64,000 nucleotides of DNA. It comes from Epiperipatus broadwayi (lineage: Eukaryota > Onychophora > Udeonychophora > Euonychophora > Peripatidae). Location of the stretch: NCBI GenBank assembly GCA_028023455.1, contig JAQFVV010006255.1, positions 3,596,001-3,660,000 on the forward strand, in the 5' to 3' direction. The notes under the pieces were generated by a model. That model had not been told where the DNA came from and made no database searches. It saw only the letters and a program-made list of their open reading frames with translations. The translations under genes were made by a program, and so were the position numbers. Below are positions 34,670 through 46,644 of this stretch, one piece after another. Positions within the stretch are counted from its first letter, which is position 1; each line of letters begins with the position of its first letter.

Positions 34670-37600
34670 TGGTGAGGGTGACCATTCAAGCACGGTGGGT
34701 CTGAATCGGCCAGCAATCATGATGGCCCTTAGCCACACATTCTTGAAGCTTCACTTATGTTGTAAATCATTTTCCTGTTCATACAGTGTTCAATTGTCTA
34801 CGTCGAGGTCCTTTTACTCAGCTTTCTGGTTTTTTCTTTTCAAATTTAAATTTTCATGTCTGCCTTCTACTATATTCTAATCTGCTTCTTATCAGAGCAG
34901 TGTCCTCACTGAAGTCTCGGACGTGAACTGTCTTGAATTAATTAATTAATTAATGTATTTTTTTAATTCTTTCATTATCTTGATCTTTTCACACCTTTCA
35001 CTTTACAATGCCTTCAACAACTTATACAAATTTACTTTTTTCATACAATTTTGTAGCAATATTTTACATTTATTTATTATTTCTTTTCTTTTTTTAATAA
35101 AATTATTTTCATTTGACATTCATTAAACATTGCTGTCTTTATACATACTTTATGCATACTTTCACACATGCATTTCATTTTTTCGTCAAAATGTGTACTT
35201 TTATTGAATAGATCTTTATCTTTTGTTATGTTTTAAATTCTATTTTAATCTTATTTAAACTCCTCAAATTTTTACTTTTTTCTTATAAATCATTTTTTAG
35301 TTCCTATTTCATTCATATTTCCTTTCTCACTTTTGATTTTAAGCCAAATATACGATTTCAATATTTTCTAACTTTACCTCTTATATTTTCAAAATATACA
35401 CTTTGAAGGGTAAAAGATACGAATCTTGTTTGATTCCATTTCCCTCTCTTTTATTTCATTACGGTCATTAATTACGACATTATCTTTCTTCATTGGCTTA
35501 ATTCTTTTATTTATTTGTTTCTTTTTTCTATTTCAAAAAGAACACTACAATATTTAATATTGTTTAATATTAAATATACACATGTGAGATCGCAGTATGT
35601 GCGATCATCACACTATAATGGTAACCAATATAGCAGATACATTTTCTTTTTAGAAAAAAGTATTAAGGATGTGCAAAAATAGAAAGAGGTATAAAATTAG
35701 ATTCAATATGACAAACATAAACTGTTATTGTCTTGAAGACATGGAGAAGTACAGGTATTTTGTTAAACGAAAAAGTAATTATATAGATCACTAAGACATA
35801 GAATAAGATAAATAATAGTATTAATATTCCATGGTTTATAATGATTTATTGGAAGTTTATAAGAAGTTTAAGCTCTAGAAATAAAAAAGAAGATAAAATG
35901 ACAATGATGATAATAAACATTTATGTAATAAATAATTTATAAAAAGATTATGGTAGCATTAAACATTTTGGGAAAACGAAAACGTAAAAATTTTTACATA
36001 GAATTTTTTTAAAAAAGGAGTTAGTAATAATGCACTGAATATAGAATTGGGGAATACCAATGTGGCTATTCAAAAAAAATGGTGTTGACTTTTTTCTTAA
36101 TGAAAGAAATTTAAAAAACTATTAAAAATATTTAGAAAGTTACAATACATGAATAAAAATAGGTTAACAAAAACAGTATTTAATTCGATTGTGTGGAAAG
36201 AAAAAAAAACAAATTGGGCAAGAAATTTTTTACAAAATGTTAAGCTAGTAGATAGAGAATTTATTTACATATATATGTACGTTGAAAATAATTTGATAAT
36301 ATTTAACTGATATGATTGTTGAAACTATTTTAAATTTGCACATATATTTATCTAGATAAACTTCAGTTAAGATGTGATTATTCAAGCAACCAATTAAAAC
36401 TAACAATTGAAAACTGAAATTACATCATTTAGTAGTAGTATTTTTATCTGATAACTTTAAAACTTAAAGTGAAATGCTTTTAGCTTAATACTCTAGATAT
36501 TATAAGAATCATAAGTCATACATATACATTTTATATGTGTAAAAACTGGGGGTCACAACTTCCTAAATATATTTCAAATATAAATAGGCCTCTTCTATAA
36601 AAACTTATACACATTAATTGTATATTTAATAATCAATTTAACTCAATTTATTTGACCATTATTAAAGATAAACATAATTAGATATTTTTATAAACTTTAT
36701 AGATGTAACTATTGAAGCTATAACAGGCAATTTCTATATATTCATCTGAATTAACTTCAGCTATCATATAATACTTTCAATATTTATACCGATAAAATTC
36801 ATGAAAATCTTTTATTATATATATTGTAATGGTATGGATGAATAAAAAAAGTAACCTTTAACTTCAGGTGTCCATTTATGGTAATATAAACATATATGTT
36901 GAGGCTCTCTTAAAATTCTACTTAAATTTTTATTGAATGAAAATACTGTTTATAAAATCTGTAAATTATTTATAAATATTAATCAAAAACGAGGTTCTGA
37001 AATAATGTATATTTAAAAGTAAAGGGTATTTTGTTAACTCCAAAGATACTTAAAATGAAAATAAATAATGATTTCAGGGAATTGATAATAGTAATTGTAT
37101 TAATCTGATTATAAACAAATGTGGTATGAGAGAACGTAGCTACGAACTTATAAAATGAAAAAACATCCAACTATTATTTACATCACTAATAAATAATGAT
37201 AACAAATGTCATTAATAATTTAAACAGCCTCGGTTGCTTCATAGCATTTAATCTAACAAAGTTGATACAAATATTTTATAAATAAGAATTGCTACATAAA
37301 AGCCTTTCATAGAATTCAAAATAAAATTTTTAAATAAGTGAAACAAACGAAAGGATATTATAATTTATCACTACTCAAGCTATATACAGTGATGAGATCT
37401 TTTAGTTAATTCCCATAAGCTAAAACTTAATAATGTAATATGTTCTAACTATCTAATCATTCGCACACTCATGCATTGTAATGTGTGTGCACATAGATAT
37501 ATCAACAAAAGTAAGATTGTTAAAATTGTTTTACCTCGTCAGTAAAATATTATCTCTGAAAATTTTAGACAGCACAATCATAATAAAAAATAATTCTATA

Positions 37601-38536
37601 TCAAGTTTTATTAAATTTCAGAAGATTTTTCTTTTTTAAAAGTGTTTTGTGTAACAGAGTCCGTTATTCAAAATCCTGTGATTAGGAAAGCTTGACACTA
37701 AGAGAGAATGAATTGACTCCAGATAGTTATTTCTTCATGCTAAGTCAATTGTCTTTATAGTTCATATGATGATGCAATTTTCTAGAAATTTCCATTTGGT
37801 CCATCAAAGTCATAAACAACTTCTCTCAAGGAATTCTAGTATAGCAATGATAAAATAGTTTACTTTATAATGGAACCATTTTCATATCTTGCAATTTTTT
37901 AAAAATGAACTTCATGAAATAAAATTGTCAAAATTTTGAAATAGAGCTGATAAGTAGGATTCTTTTAAAATAACTATGCTCAAATTTCTAAATGTATGTA
38001 AAATCATGATCATCAAATTTATAGGCAAAATTGGAAGGGTCAAATCATTTGTCCCTTTTTGACTTAGCTTTTAGCAGTGCATCCTGTTATTTGAATGCCA
38101 AATGTAGATTTTTAAAAAAAATACATATGATGTTAACAGCTCCTGATTCAAGTTGCAAGTAAGTAAGTTTTACTCTATATTATGCTTTTTGATATCATTT
38201 TTCATCTTGTAATTTTACATAACATTTTTATAAGAGTTTTTGAATAGATTATCTAGTCATGCTTTTATATAAAAGTTGATGTAGCTGTAAACACATTTAA
38301 AGTTAATGTTTTAGAATTTCTAGAGATTAATAAAAATATAAATTATTTGATCTTTTATAAAATTAAGTATAATGAGCTTTTAGCAATTAAGTCTTAATTA
38401 ATAATTTTATTTAAATTTACATACACAACTATTATAATTTAACTTGTATTAATTAAAAAGTCTAAATTATAGCAAGCTTCTCTTTTTTAAACATTTATTT
38501 ATAACGTGGGATGCTTTGAGAATAAACATTCCAGAG

Positions 38537-38573
<37 letters not shown>

Positions 38574-39185
38574 CTTATTTAATTAATCCATATGCAAATA
38601 AAATATAGATAAATAAATAATGAATAAATGGTTTTGTGTAAAGTAAAGTAGATAATGAATGTAAACATTTTAAAATTTTAATATTAATGTATAGGCTTAA
38701 AGATTGGCATATTATTATAATATATGTAATAATATTTACATACATTTGTTTGGCAAAATGGTTTTATATTCTTTATAACCTTCAATGAAATTCACCATAA
38801 TCATATATATATAAATAACCATTAGAAACCAGTCAACACTTAGACAATCCCAATATAGATAACAATCAATAATTTTAAACTGTTGTCAAGGCAACCTCCT
38901 TTTAGCAATAGAGGTGGAATCTCACCTCCATTAATGGTCTCATATATTTATAAAGACACTAAAGATTGCAACCTGACTACAAAGATTGAAATTATTGATT
39001 AGTAGAAGTTTAAATAAACTTCCTTAAACAGATAAATATAACCTGTGCTGAATGCAGACTAATAAATAGTCAATTATAATATTATAAATTGCAATTATAA
39101 TTTTCAAACTGCACCCAAAGTATTATTTAAATATAAAGTGTAATATAAATATATATATATGTTGATATGAAGATTTTCATGGTTT
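34670..39185. other. intergenic DNA; no gene recognised
   Basis: 34670-34935 continues the less AT-rich character of the LTR-like segment and ends at an AATT run. Beyond it the DNA is AT-rich with only chance-length frames. A TA run is present at 38540-38571. A short hairpin-forming block (GAGGTGGAATCTCACCTCC) lies at about 38908. Confidence 0.45.
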
Positions 39186-39189
39186 GCAT

Positions 39190-40270
39190 ATATAAAAGAC
39201 ATATTTTGCAGGTTCGTTCATGTTAAAAAATTTAAATACTGATATAGCGACATTTCGATTGATCACACAAGTCATCTATCGGGTGATAAAAGGTAGAAAG
39301 ATGGTTGTAGAGGCGCTACAATCACTGATTTGAAAGAAAAAAAACGTTCAAGTTTGACCAATAGCAAAAATGTTAAATTAAGAATGTTTTTTTAAAAAAA
39401 ATCTTTCCAAATAAAAGGAAGTTTGCATGTATCATCTTGCTTATTGATACAATCTGGCCTTTTAAGTATCTCAATGGCTTCTCTAATTTTGCACTGGTAG
39501 AGATTATCACATCAGGATATGATCCTGGTACTAAAAAAATCAATTTTATAACCTGAATCTATAGTATGGAGTGAGAGTGCTGATGATGATGAGTGTTGTT
39601 TAACTGCATTAGCATGCTCATCTTTCCTAACACTGATGTGGTGATTACTCATACCTATGTAAGAAGCTTTACAATTTTCACATGAGATTTGATAAACACC
39701 ATGAGATTCAAGAGGGATTGAATACTTAGGCTTGGTTATTATATTGCTGATCTTTTGATGAGTAGAAAATGCTGTATCAATATTACAGTGTTTTAATATA
39801 CATCCAATACTGTCTGCAGTTTCTTTTACATATAGAACACAAATCCTAATATCTGATTTATCATCTTTTTGTTTTCTATTTTGTCCATTTTGGGTTTAAA
39901 ATAAGGCTTTTTTAATAAATTTATAATTATAACTATTTGCTAATAAAACACTATTAATATGATTTATTTCTTCTTTCAGATGTAACTTATCTGAAAGGTT
40001 AATTGCTCTATTTAAAAGAGTTTTGGCTATGGAAAACTATCTGAGTTGGATGATTATGAGAATGGTAATGTAAATATCTATCCGTGTGTGTATTCTTTCT
40101 GTAAATCGAAAAAGATAAACTATTTGCTGTTCTGGTGACTAGAACATCAAGAAAAGGGAGTTTTTCATCAGACTCTGTCTCCATTGTAAATTTAATATGA
40201 GGATGAATTCTTATAGTTGTGTTTATGCTGCTGTTCTCAATGTTTTATTAAATTTATTCCTTTTCATTAT
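39190..40270 (-). pseudogene. Penelope-like element family C relic (RT C-terminus, connector, GIY-YIG)
   Basis: On the minus strand from about 40230, [15 protein letters not shown] and [20 protein letters not shown] match the region that follows the RT fingers and palm in classical Penelope proteins. A connector with a Leu/Lys-rich stretch follows. Then comes GVYQISCENCKASYIGMSN, a clear GIY-YIG start, and KDEHANAVKQHSSSSALSLH, the part leading to the active-site Arg/His region. Several stops and frame changes are present. The 3' end (39290-39240) carries a GATGA...TCGAAATGTCG block, probably a decayed hammerhead. It differs from families A and B in sequence. Confidence 0.8.
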
Positions 40271-40274
40271 TTGG

Positions 40275-41710
40275 GAATGATGATGTTTTCCCATCTTTCC
40301 ATATTCACCCATACTTCTATGTCATTACAATATATATGTGTATATATATTTTTATGGAAGAAGACTTATTTATTTATGATAAATATTTATAATTAATAAT
40401 ATATTGATGCGTTGCGGTGAAACTTTTTTTTATGTAATAATTTGTAGGCTTTTTTTATATATTTTAATTTGCAGACTTAGCGCTTTCAGAGCCCTTGTTG
40501 CTCCATATTTTTAGTCTATTTAGATAATTGTGATCTTCTGTTTTTCATACATATAAAATATATATGTTTATATTAAAATTATAATAATATCTAAAATATT
40601 AAACTACAAGCATTCAATTTTTATTTTAAATATAAATCAAACAAAAATACTATTACTAGATGGTGTGATTTCAGTTATAATTGCCAGTTTTAATTGATTG
40701 GTTGTCTAATTACATTACGACTGAAATTTATTTAGGCAAATATATACAAATTGTCATTATACTTTCAGTATTTTTCTTTATAAACATTGTGTGTGTGTAT
40801 ATATATATGCGCATTATAGATACATAATTATAAAGAGTATAAGAAGAATATAAATAAGATTCTTAGAGAAAGAAAACGTAGAATTATGACATGAATAAAA
40901 ATAGTTTAGAGTTATCTAAGAATAAAGAACATGTAATTATGAATGGTGTATGATGCAACTAAAGAAAGCTGATTGATATTGTTTTGCAAGGACAGGAATT
41001 TTATGTCCAAAAAAAGAGACAAAAATTGAATAAAATATTTTATTCTAAATGTGGCTGTAGAGAGATAGGATGGACAATATTGGAAATAGTATAATAAATA
41101 TTGAAAAATGATCAAAATCAATTGTTGAAGAATATGAAAAATTAAGGATAAGTAGAATAAAAGAGATAGAGGCTTGATGCTTTTTTGTTTAATTTTTTCT
41201 GATAAAAATAAGGAATATAAAAGTAGGATAGTGAAATTAATGAAATAAGTTATTATTTATTACTAGGGTTAAAGAAAAAAGCCACTGCTGGAAAAATGTT
41301 TTGATACATCTCAAGCATAAATGTTTTATAATCTCATATTACTATTATAAAACACGAATTAGTTCAAACTATTCTCCAGAAAGCTTACTGTAAAATACAA
41401 TATTAAATGTTATATAATAGCTATCTTTTAAATTTTAAATTAGAACAGTTATAATAATTTATAATTGGTTATAGTTTTAAAAATATCTAAAGGGTAATTA
41501 GTTTAAAATATTTATAATAGTCAATTTAGTGTTGCATAAATGTTTAGTAATAAACAAACTATTATATTTCAGAGAGTCCAATGCCGTTATTCCAACAATT
41601 TTGAGTCATAATTTACCATTTCTGTCAACACATGCATAGTTCCACCCCCTCCCCTCCAGTCAATGTTTATATTGTAAAAGCTTTTTTGTTGTGAGCTTTG
41701 CTCTGTTAAA
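40275..41710. other. AT-rich intergenic DNA
   Basis: No gene or repeat recognised apart from short TA and TG runs near 40.79 kb. Confidence 0.5.
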
Positions 41711-41714
41711 ATGT

Positions 41715-41873
41715 AGTAAGCTTTATTGCTTTTTTTTCATATGTCAAATGCGTTGATCGGGAAGTGAACCCGGTCCAACTGCTTGGAAGGCAACTATGCT
41801 AACCGCTAGGCCCCCACCGGAAGGCAGCTATGCTAACCACTAGGCCACCAACGCTTGACAGTAAGCTTTATTG
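41715..41873 (-). mobile_element. retroposed tRNA copy: target-site duplication, leader, tRNA-Gly, A tail
   Basis: A 14-bp direct repeat, AGTAAGCTTTATTG, lies at 41715-41728 and 41860-41873. Between them, on the minus strand, are a short leader ending TGTCAA, a tRNA-Gly-like sequence, a trailer and eight A (plus-strand T at 41730-41737) next to the target repeat. Target duplication plus an A tail is the mark of insertion by a LINE machinery. The leader TGTCAA and trailer TTGACA are complementary and would extend the acceptor stem. Confidence 0.85.
41749..41854 (-). pseudogene. tRNA-Gly(TCC) pseudogene with a 34-nt internal duplication
   Basis: On the minus strand the sequence starts GCGTTGGTGG and ends TCAACGCA, pairing as an acceptor stem with one wobble. 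A CTTCCAA anticodon loop gives TCC (Gly). The total is 106 nt, exactly 34 more than the 72 nt of an animal tRNA-Gly(TCC). The extra is a tandem copy covering roughly tRNA nucleotides 3-36, so the repeat junction is just 3' of the anticodon. The two copies differ at four of 34 positions. The B box is altered (GGTTCACTTCC) and the T stem has a C-A mismatch, so a working tRNA is unlikely. Confidence 0.85.
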
Positions 41874-41879
41874 TTGAGA

Positions 41880-44800
41880 CTACTTTTAATATTATTATCA
41901 ATTGCTTGATAAAAAATACAATAATAAAAAACAGCAAGTTAGTTTTCTTAGCAAATCCAACATTATACAGTTTTCTTTCATATGTTCATATATAGACACA
42001 AAATTGAAATAGCTCATCAAATATTTTCAAAACGAGAGAGTAAAATTAGGATGTTTAACAGTAAATAATTAGTAAAAACTGCATTATAAATTATTTCAAT
42101 TATATTTTAGAAGTACATTAGACAACTTCCATATTTCTCCATTCTTTTTTTTCCATATAAATAAAGATACAATAAAGGACAAATGATCCCCAAGGTTACG
42201 TATATTTCCTATCATAAATATTAATGAAAGAAAAAATATTAGTTTGGATGTGCTATTTCACACTTTGAATCAGTCAATAGATTTTTTGAATACTTTAATT
42301 CTAATGTGTTCACTAAGAATTTTAAATCTGATAACAATGATTACATTTGTAATATAAGTAAAGTAGGAGATGATTGATAAATGTTTTGGCTGTGTGCGCA
42401 TATATATATAGTAAGTATGTAAAAAAAGTTTTAAAGCTGTATTTAAACTTTTTAAAATTTAAAAGTCTGTATTACTGGTTAAATAAATGTAATAATTTCT
42501 AATCTAATAAAAAATGATTAATAAATAATAATATATATATTGAAAAGTGGCTATCGTAAATATATCCATCTCAAAAATATTCATATAAAAATAATTATTC
42601 AAATGGCTTCATTGTTTGAGAGTGCAAAATAGTTCAAACTCCCAAAGTGCCAACATTTGGAATCAATCTTAGAACCTCACTTCTACAGTATGCTACTCTA
42701 CCCCTACACTAAACTGCACAGGACCTATAAAAGATAAATTTATATAATATGCCTCAACCAATAAATTTAGATCAGCAGGTGTATCGCTATTTAAATAAAG
42801 ACTTTCTGGGACATGATAAAAACAGATCATTTGAAATACATTTTAAGAGTCATTAGCATAGGATTTCTTCCAATGTCATGTAAAACCATGGCACATTAAT
42901 AAAAATGATGTAAAATGTTATAAACTAAATAGTATAAGTGTCTATATGTTAAAGACTATATCAGAGATTTTTAAAATGTCATAATTTTTTTATTGTTCAA
43001 AAATGATTGTTGAGAATAAAAGCCTGCTAAAAATAAATGCCTATAAAGTAAATAAAAACATGATTCCAACTACTGAATAACATAATTTTGCCTAATATAA
43101 TATTACAAATGTCAAAAACTATGTTCATAGTTTCTGTATGATAACACCATTAAGAAATAAATTTATCACAGTTTAATATAACTGTAAACGGTATCAATTT
43201 AATATTATAATATCAAGTTATAAAATTAGGATTATTTGATTAATTTAGTGAATGTTGCCTTTTTTTTTTTGCTTTATGTAAAAAAAAAAATAGAGATCGT
43301 TGATCTATACTGTATTTTTTAAAAAAGATTGTTTTAGCTTTTACCTAAGTTTATACCAGTCTGTCTGATTATATGCCCATGTATCTGTTTGTCTATTTAT
43401 ACACACACTGCAAAATAAATAAAATTATTTGTTTTATTTGTAGATTTATTTATTTTTATATATTTTTTAAAATGACAATTCAAAATCATTAAATCGTTTC
43501 ATCAAATTTGAAAATAAAATCTGAATAACTTATTTCACTATATACATGAATACTTTTCTATGTATTTGCAACTATTAAAAATTATAAAACTATTCACTCA
43601 AAAATAATTGAATGGTTTAATACCCAGAATACTGGAAGTTATGAGATGGGCTGCAATCCAAGAATTTTGAGCTCCAGAGTCAGCCATTAATCATGACACT
43701 AAAATATGTTTTGCAGTTTTTTCCAATACATTAGAAAGGTTTCCATATTATTTTAAAATTGATTTGACTTATAGTATGTTACAAAGAACAGTATGAACAA
43801 TTTTTAATTAAGACTCACCATTTAAGGAATATATATTATAATGGAATATCAATATTTGAATATATGAAAGAACTTGCATATATCCATTTACAAAAATCAC
43901 TCATTTGTGCTTTAAATATGTAACAGAATATAGGATGCCTCCAGTAGGCAATTTGACTCTGGATTACCAAAAATATAATGAAAAAAAAATTATATCAAAC
44001 AGTGAAAGATGTGTGCATTTTTTTTATTGTAATAAGTTAAAGTATTTCAACAATGCATACTTCACTAGAGAGAAGAAATAGTTATATCTTTAGACATCAT
44101 TTACCTTCTAGATATGACCCTCAATTTTAATTAATATATATACATACATGCATTCTCTCTTCTAGACTATAAAATTCAATGAAAATATTTGACTCTTTCT
44201 AGCTTATGTAAATGCTACTTCAAAATGTTAATTAGTCATAGCACACATATATGAAGAAATTTTAAATTGGAAATAAAAAAATTATGACTGTATTTATGTA
44301 ACAAAAATATTTAATTAACAACATTATTTTATTCCTAAAAAAAGTGTGCTACGCACATATATATTTGACTAACGTTAATGTTTCTCTTAATCGGCAGAAT
44401 TAATTAAAATGTTAACTAATATTAATTTACAATAATGTCTGGTATTTTAGAAATATAACATATTTTATTTAATATTCAGTATTATTACTACTATTGTTAA
44501 TCAAAAATTTAACAAAAAGTTATTAGAGTTATTTTGATTATTTTTTTTACTTTGGAGTTTTTTCCTAAGACAATACTTTTAAAAAGAAGTTCTTTACTTA
44601 TTATTACTTTAGAAATTTGGTTACAACTGATTGTTTTAATCTTTGTTTTAATCAGATACCTTTCTTAGCTCATTTTTTCTATAAAGCCAACAATGAAATT
44701 GAATTTTAAAATAATAGTGTATATGTCATTATCCGTTTTTGTTAATTAATAGTATAGATATAGCCTTTTGATTTTAAAATTGTTACTTGTCAAAAAATTT

Positions 44801-45340
44801 TAACTTCATACTTAAAATGTAAAGACTGTATTCCCTAGTAGTTTTTCACAGTTGATTACTTGAATTTGAAGTGAGGGTTTCTCATGATAGTTTCTTTAGG
44901 TCATTTCCCAAAAGAGTTTGCAGATTATTCAACCATTTTTAGCTGTTAATAAGAGATTTTATTCACTAATCTGAAAGTCTGTGGCTCAAATATTATTGGC
45001 TTAACATCAGCTGTTACTTAACAAAAGTTTTGATAAAATTGACTTAAATATTCTCTTTTGAACAAAAAACTTTAAAACTCTCTCTTTAGAGCAGTTAATC
45101 TTTTTAATATGTTCAACTTCAACAACAATTTAATAAGCAGAGCATTGTGTTATTATTGCTAAAAATAACAAGCATGAGTCATTGTCTAATTTATTTCCAA
45201 TTAGCAAATTTGATAAATAACTACTTAAATTTTCGTCATAAGATCTATTGATTTTAATAAAAACAAAATCTATTGTATCTTTTTAGATCTTCTATGTCTG
45301 CCATAGTTTATCAGTAATTGAAAGTTATCTGTTATATAAT
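41880..45340. other. AT-rich intergenic DNA with tRNA-like scraps
   Basis: At 42647-42719 the minus strand gives a 73-nt sequence that begins GTGC, ends GCAC and contains TTTAGTGTAGGGGTAGAG (A-box-like) and GGTTCTAAGATTGATTCC (B-box-like with extra bases). At about 43640-43705 the minus strand has TGGCTGACTCTGGAG and TTGGATTGCAGCCC in similar positions. Both look like tRNA-derived SINE heads. No coding sequence is recognised. Confidence 0.35.
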
Positions 45341-45372
45341 GAGCACTCCAATAGCACTTAACAAGCTTTTCA

Positions 45373-45437
45373 GAATATCCCTATCCTCAGACTGGTTCCT
45401 AACTCTGGCTGTCATCAGTGAAGTGCTATGATATTCC
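45373..45437 (-). ncRNA. hammerhead motif, family D, core mutated
   Basis: Same layout as the copy at 45741-45805, with CTGATGA and a C-CA-G-TC stem III region, but GAAA has become GGAA. Stem I can still form next to the core (TGAGG side). It is probably inactive. Confidence 0.5.
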
Positions 45438-45740
45438 AGCATTATATTTAAAACACCAGGTCAAGCCCAGTACTTCATCTAATGTTTAATTATTAAGTAG
45501 AAAATCTGAAATTTTTAGACATCCATATGTCTTCAAATCCAGCTAATAGCCATATGGGATTGAACCAAGTTCAGATATACCATATATTAATAGCTTTAGC
45601 AATATAACAATGCCAAAGCCTTAAGAGCAAAAAAAATAATGGTAAGGAAATCAAGTTGTATATCACATGACCTAATTTTATAAGCTTGTATTACAAATGT
45701 TATACAATGAACATGTCAATAGCTCTTAACAAGCTTTTTA

Positions 45741-45805
45741 GAATATCCCTATCCTCAGATTTGTTTCTAGTTCTGGCTGTCATCAGTGAGGCATTAGGAT
45801 ATTCC
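45741..45805 (-). ncRNA. hammerhead ribozyme motif, type I, intact core
   Basis: Minus-strand order: GAATATCC and CCTCA (stem I 5' strand, split by an internal loop), CTGATGA, a short stem II (AG...CT), GAAA, a minimal stem III (C-AA-A), TC with the expected cleavage between 45758 and 45757, then TGAGG and GGATATTC. Stem I pairs over 5 plus 8 bp with an internal loop, as in natural type I hammerheads. CTGATGA and GAAA are complete. Weak points are stem II, which has only two or three pairs, and stem III, where the C-G pair seen at 23.9 kb is C-A here. Confidence 0.65.
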
Positions 45806-45857
45806 AGCATTAGATTTAAAATATTATATAACATTTGCAATATAAGCTTATTTCATT

Positions 45858-46220
45858 CCAATATCAGCCTTTCAAGCTAATTGAGCACGCGCCTTTGAGA
45901 GTGTTAAATAAATTAATACTCTCTTCTTCATTCAAGATATAGCATTTATGCAGGAATAAAAAGAATCCTCTTATTCCTATAACTCAAATTCTTTTATATG
46001 AGCAAATCTGAAGAACTTCTGAAGAGAGCGTGAGTAAATTCTCACTTTAAATTACTATTTACGATGTTTTTTGACTGAATGACGCTGGTGTAATTACTTA
46101 GAATTTACTAGACGTCATTCTTACTGAAACTTAATTATGAGTAAATAAGCAAATATTTTATCTAGCGCCGTGCTTGCAATTAAATTTCATTCCATGGCGC
46201 TAGATAAAATATTTGCTTAA
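45858..46220 (+). repeat. foldback element F, copy 1, with terminal hairpin
   Basis: Matches 53146-53480: CAGCCTTTCAAGCTA, GAGCACGCGCCTTT/GTGCATGCGCTTTT, AAGATATAG, CTCACTTTAAATTACT, TTTACGATGT and AGAATTTACTA. It ends in a hairpin at 46146-46219 whose arms, TAAGCAAATATTTTATCTAG plus CGCC, are perfect 24-bp reverse complements around 26 bases. No coding capacity, so it is non-autonomous. It sits in the loop of the family D inverted repeat. Confidence 0.75.
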
Positions 46221-46483
46221 TATAAGCCTATGAAAAAGGTCATTCAATATATGACTTGATTTCCTTGCATTTATTGTTTTTGCTCTTAAGGCTTTGGTAA
46301 TTTTATATTGCTAAAGCAATTAATATATAGTGTATCTGAACTTGGTTCAGTCCCATATGGATATTTAAGTCATATAACTGGATTAGAAGGCATATGGATA
46401 TCTAAAAATTTTCAGATTTTCTATTTAATAGTTAAACATTAAATAAAATGCTGGGCTTGTCCTGGTATTTTAAATCTAATGTT

Positions 46484-46534
46484 GAAATATCCTAGCACCT
46501 TGCTGATGACAGCCAGAGCTAGAAACTGATATTC
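46484..46534 (+). ncRNA. hammerhead motif, family D, 3' part deleted
   Basis: GAAATATCC, then CTGATGA, AGC-CAGA-GCT (stem II) and GAAAC are present, but the segment with the cleavage site and the near-core stem I strand (AGTCTGAGGATAGG in the sister copy) is missing. The core is intact but the ribozyme cannot be complete. Confidence 0.5.
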
Positions 46535-46644
46535 TAAAAAGCTTGTTAAGAGCTATTGGCATGCTCATTATATAACATGTGTAATACATGCTTATAAAAT
46601 TAGATAATGTGATATATGACTTGATTTCCTTGCTAAGTTATCTT

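Larger units (their letters stand above)
45345..46640. repeat. PLE family D termini as a large inverted repeat
   Basis: 45345-45700 is largely the reverse complement of 46235-46570. Shared blocks are AGCTCTTAACAAGC, GAATATCC, CTGGCTGTCATCAGTG, CAAGCCCAG, GGGATTGAACCAAG and GCCAAAGCCTTAAGAGCAA. A further direct partial copy of the left arm lies at 45700-45835. The arms contain hammerhead motifs. A separate foldback element occupies the loop (45858-46220). No coding sequence remains. Confidence 0.8.

Noticed and set aside
39240-39295. Hammerhead in the family C terminus
   Set aside because: GATGA and GAAA lie at suitable spacing, but the CUGANGA box is incomplete and the stem I strands do not pair, so I did not list it as a ribozyme.
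41749-41854. Intact tRNA-Gly gene with an intron
   Set aside because: The extra 34 nt is a tandem copy of the 5' part and not an intron, and the target-site duplication and A tail show a retroposed copy.
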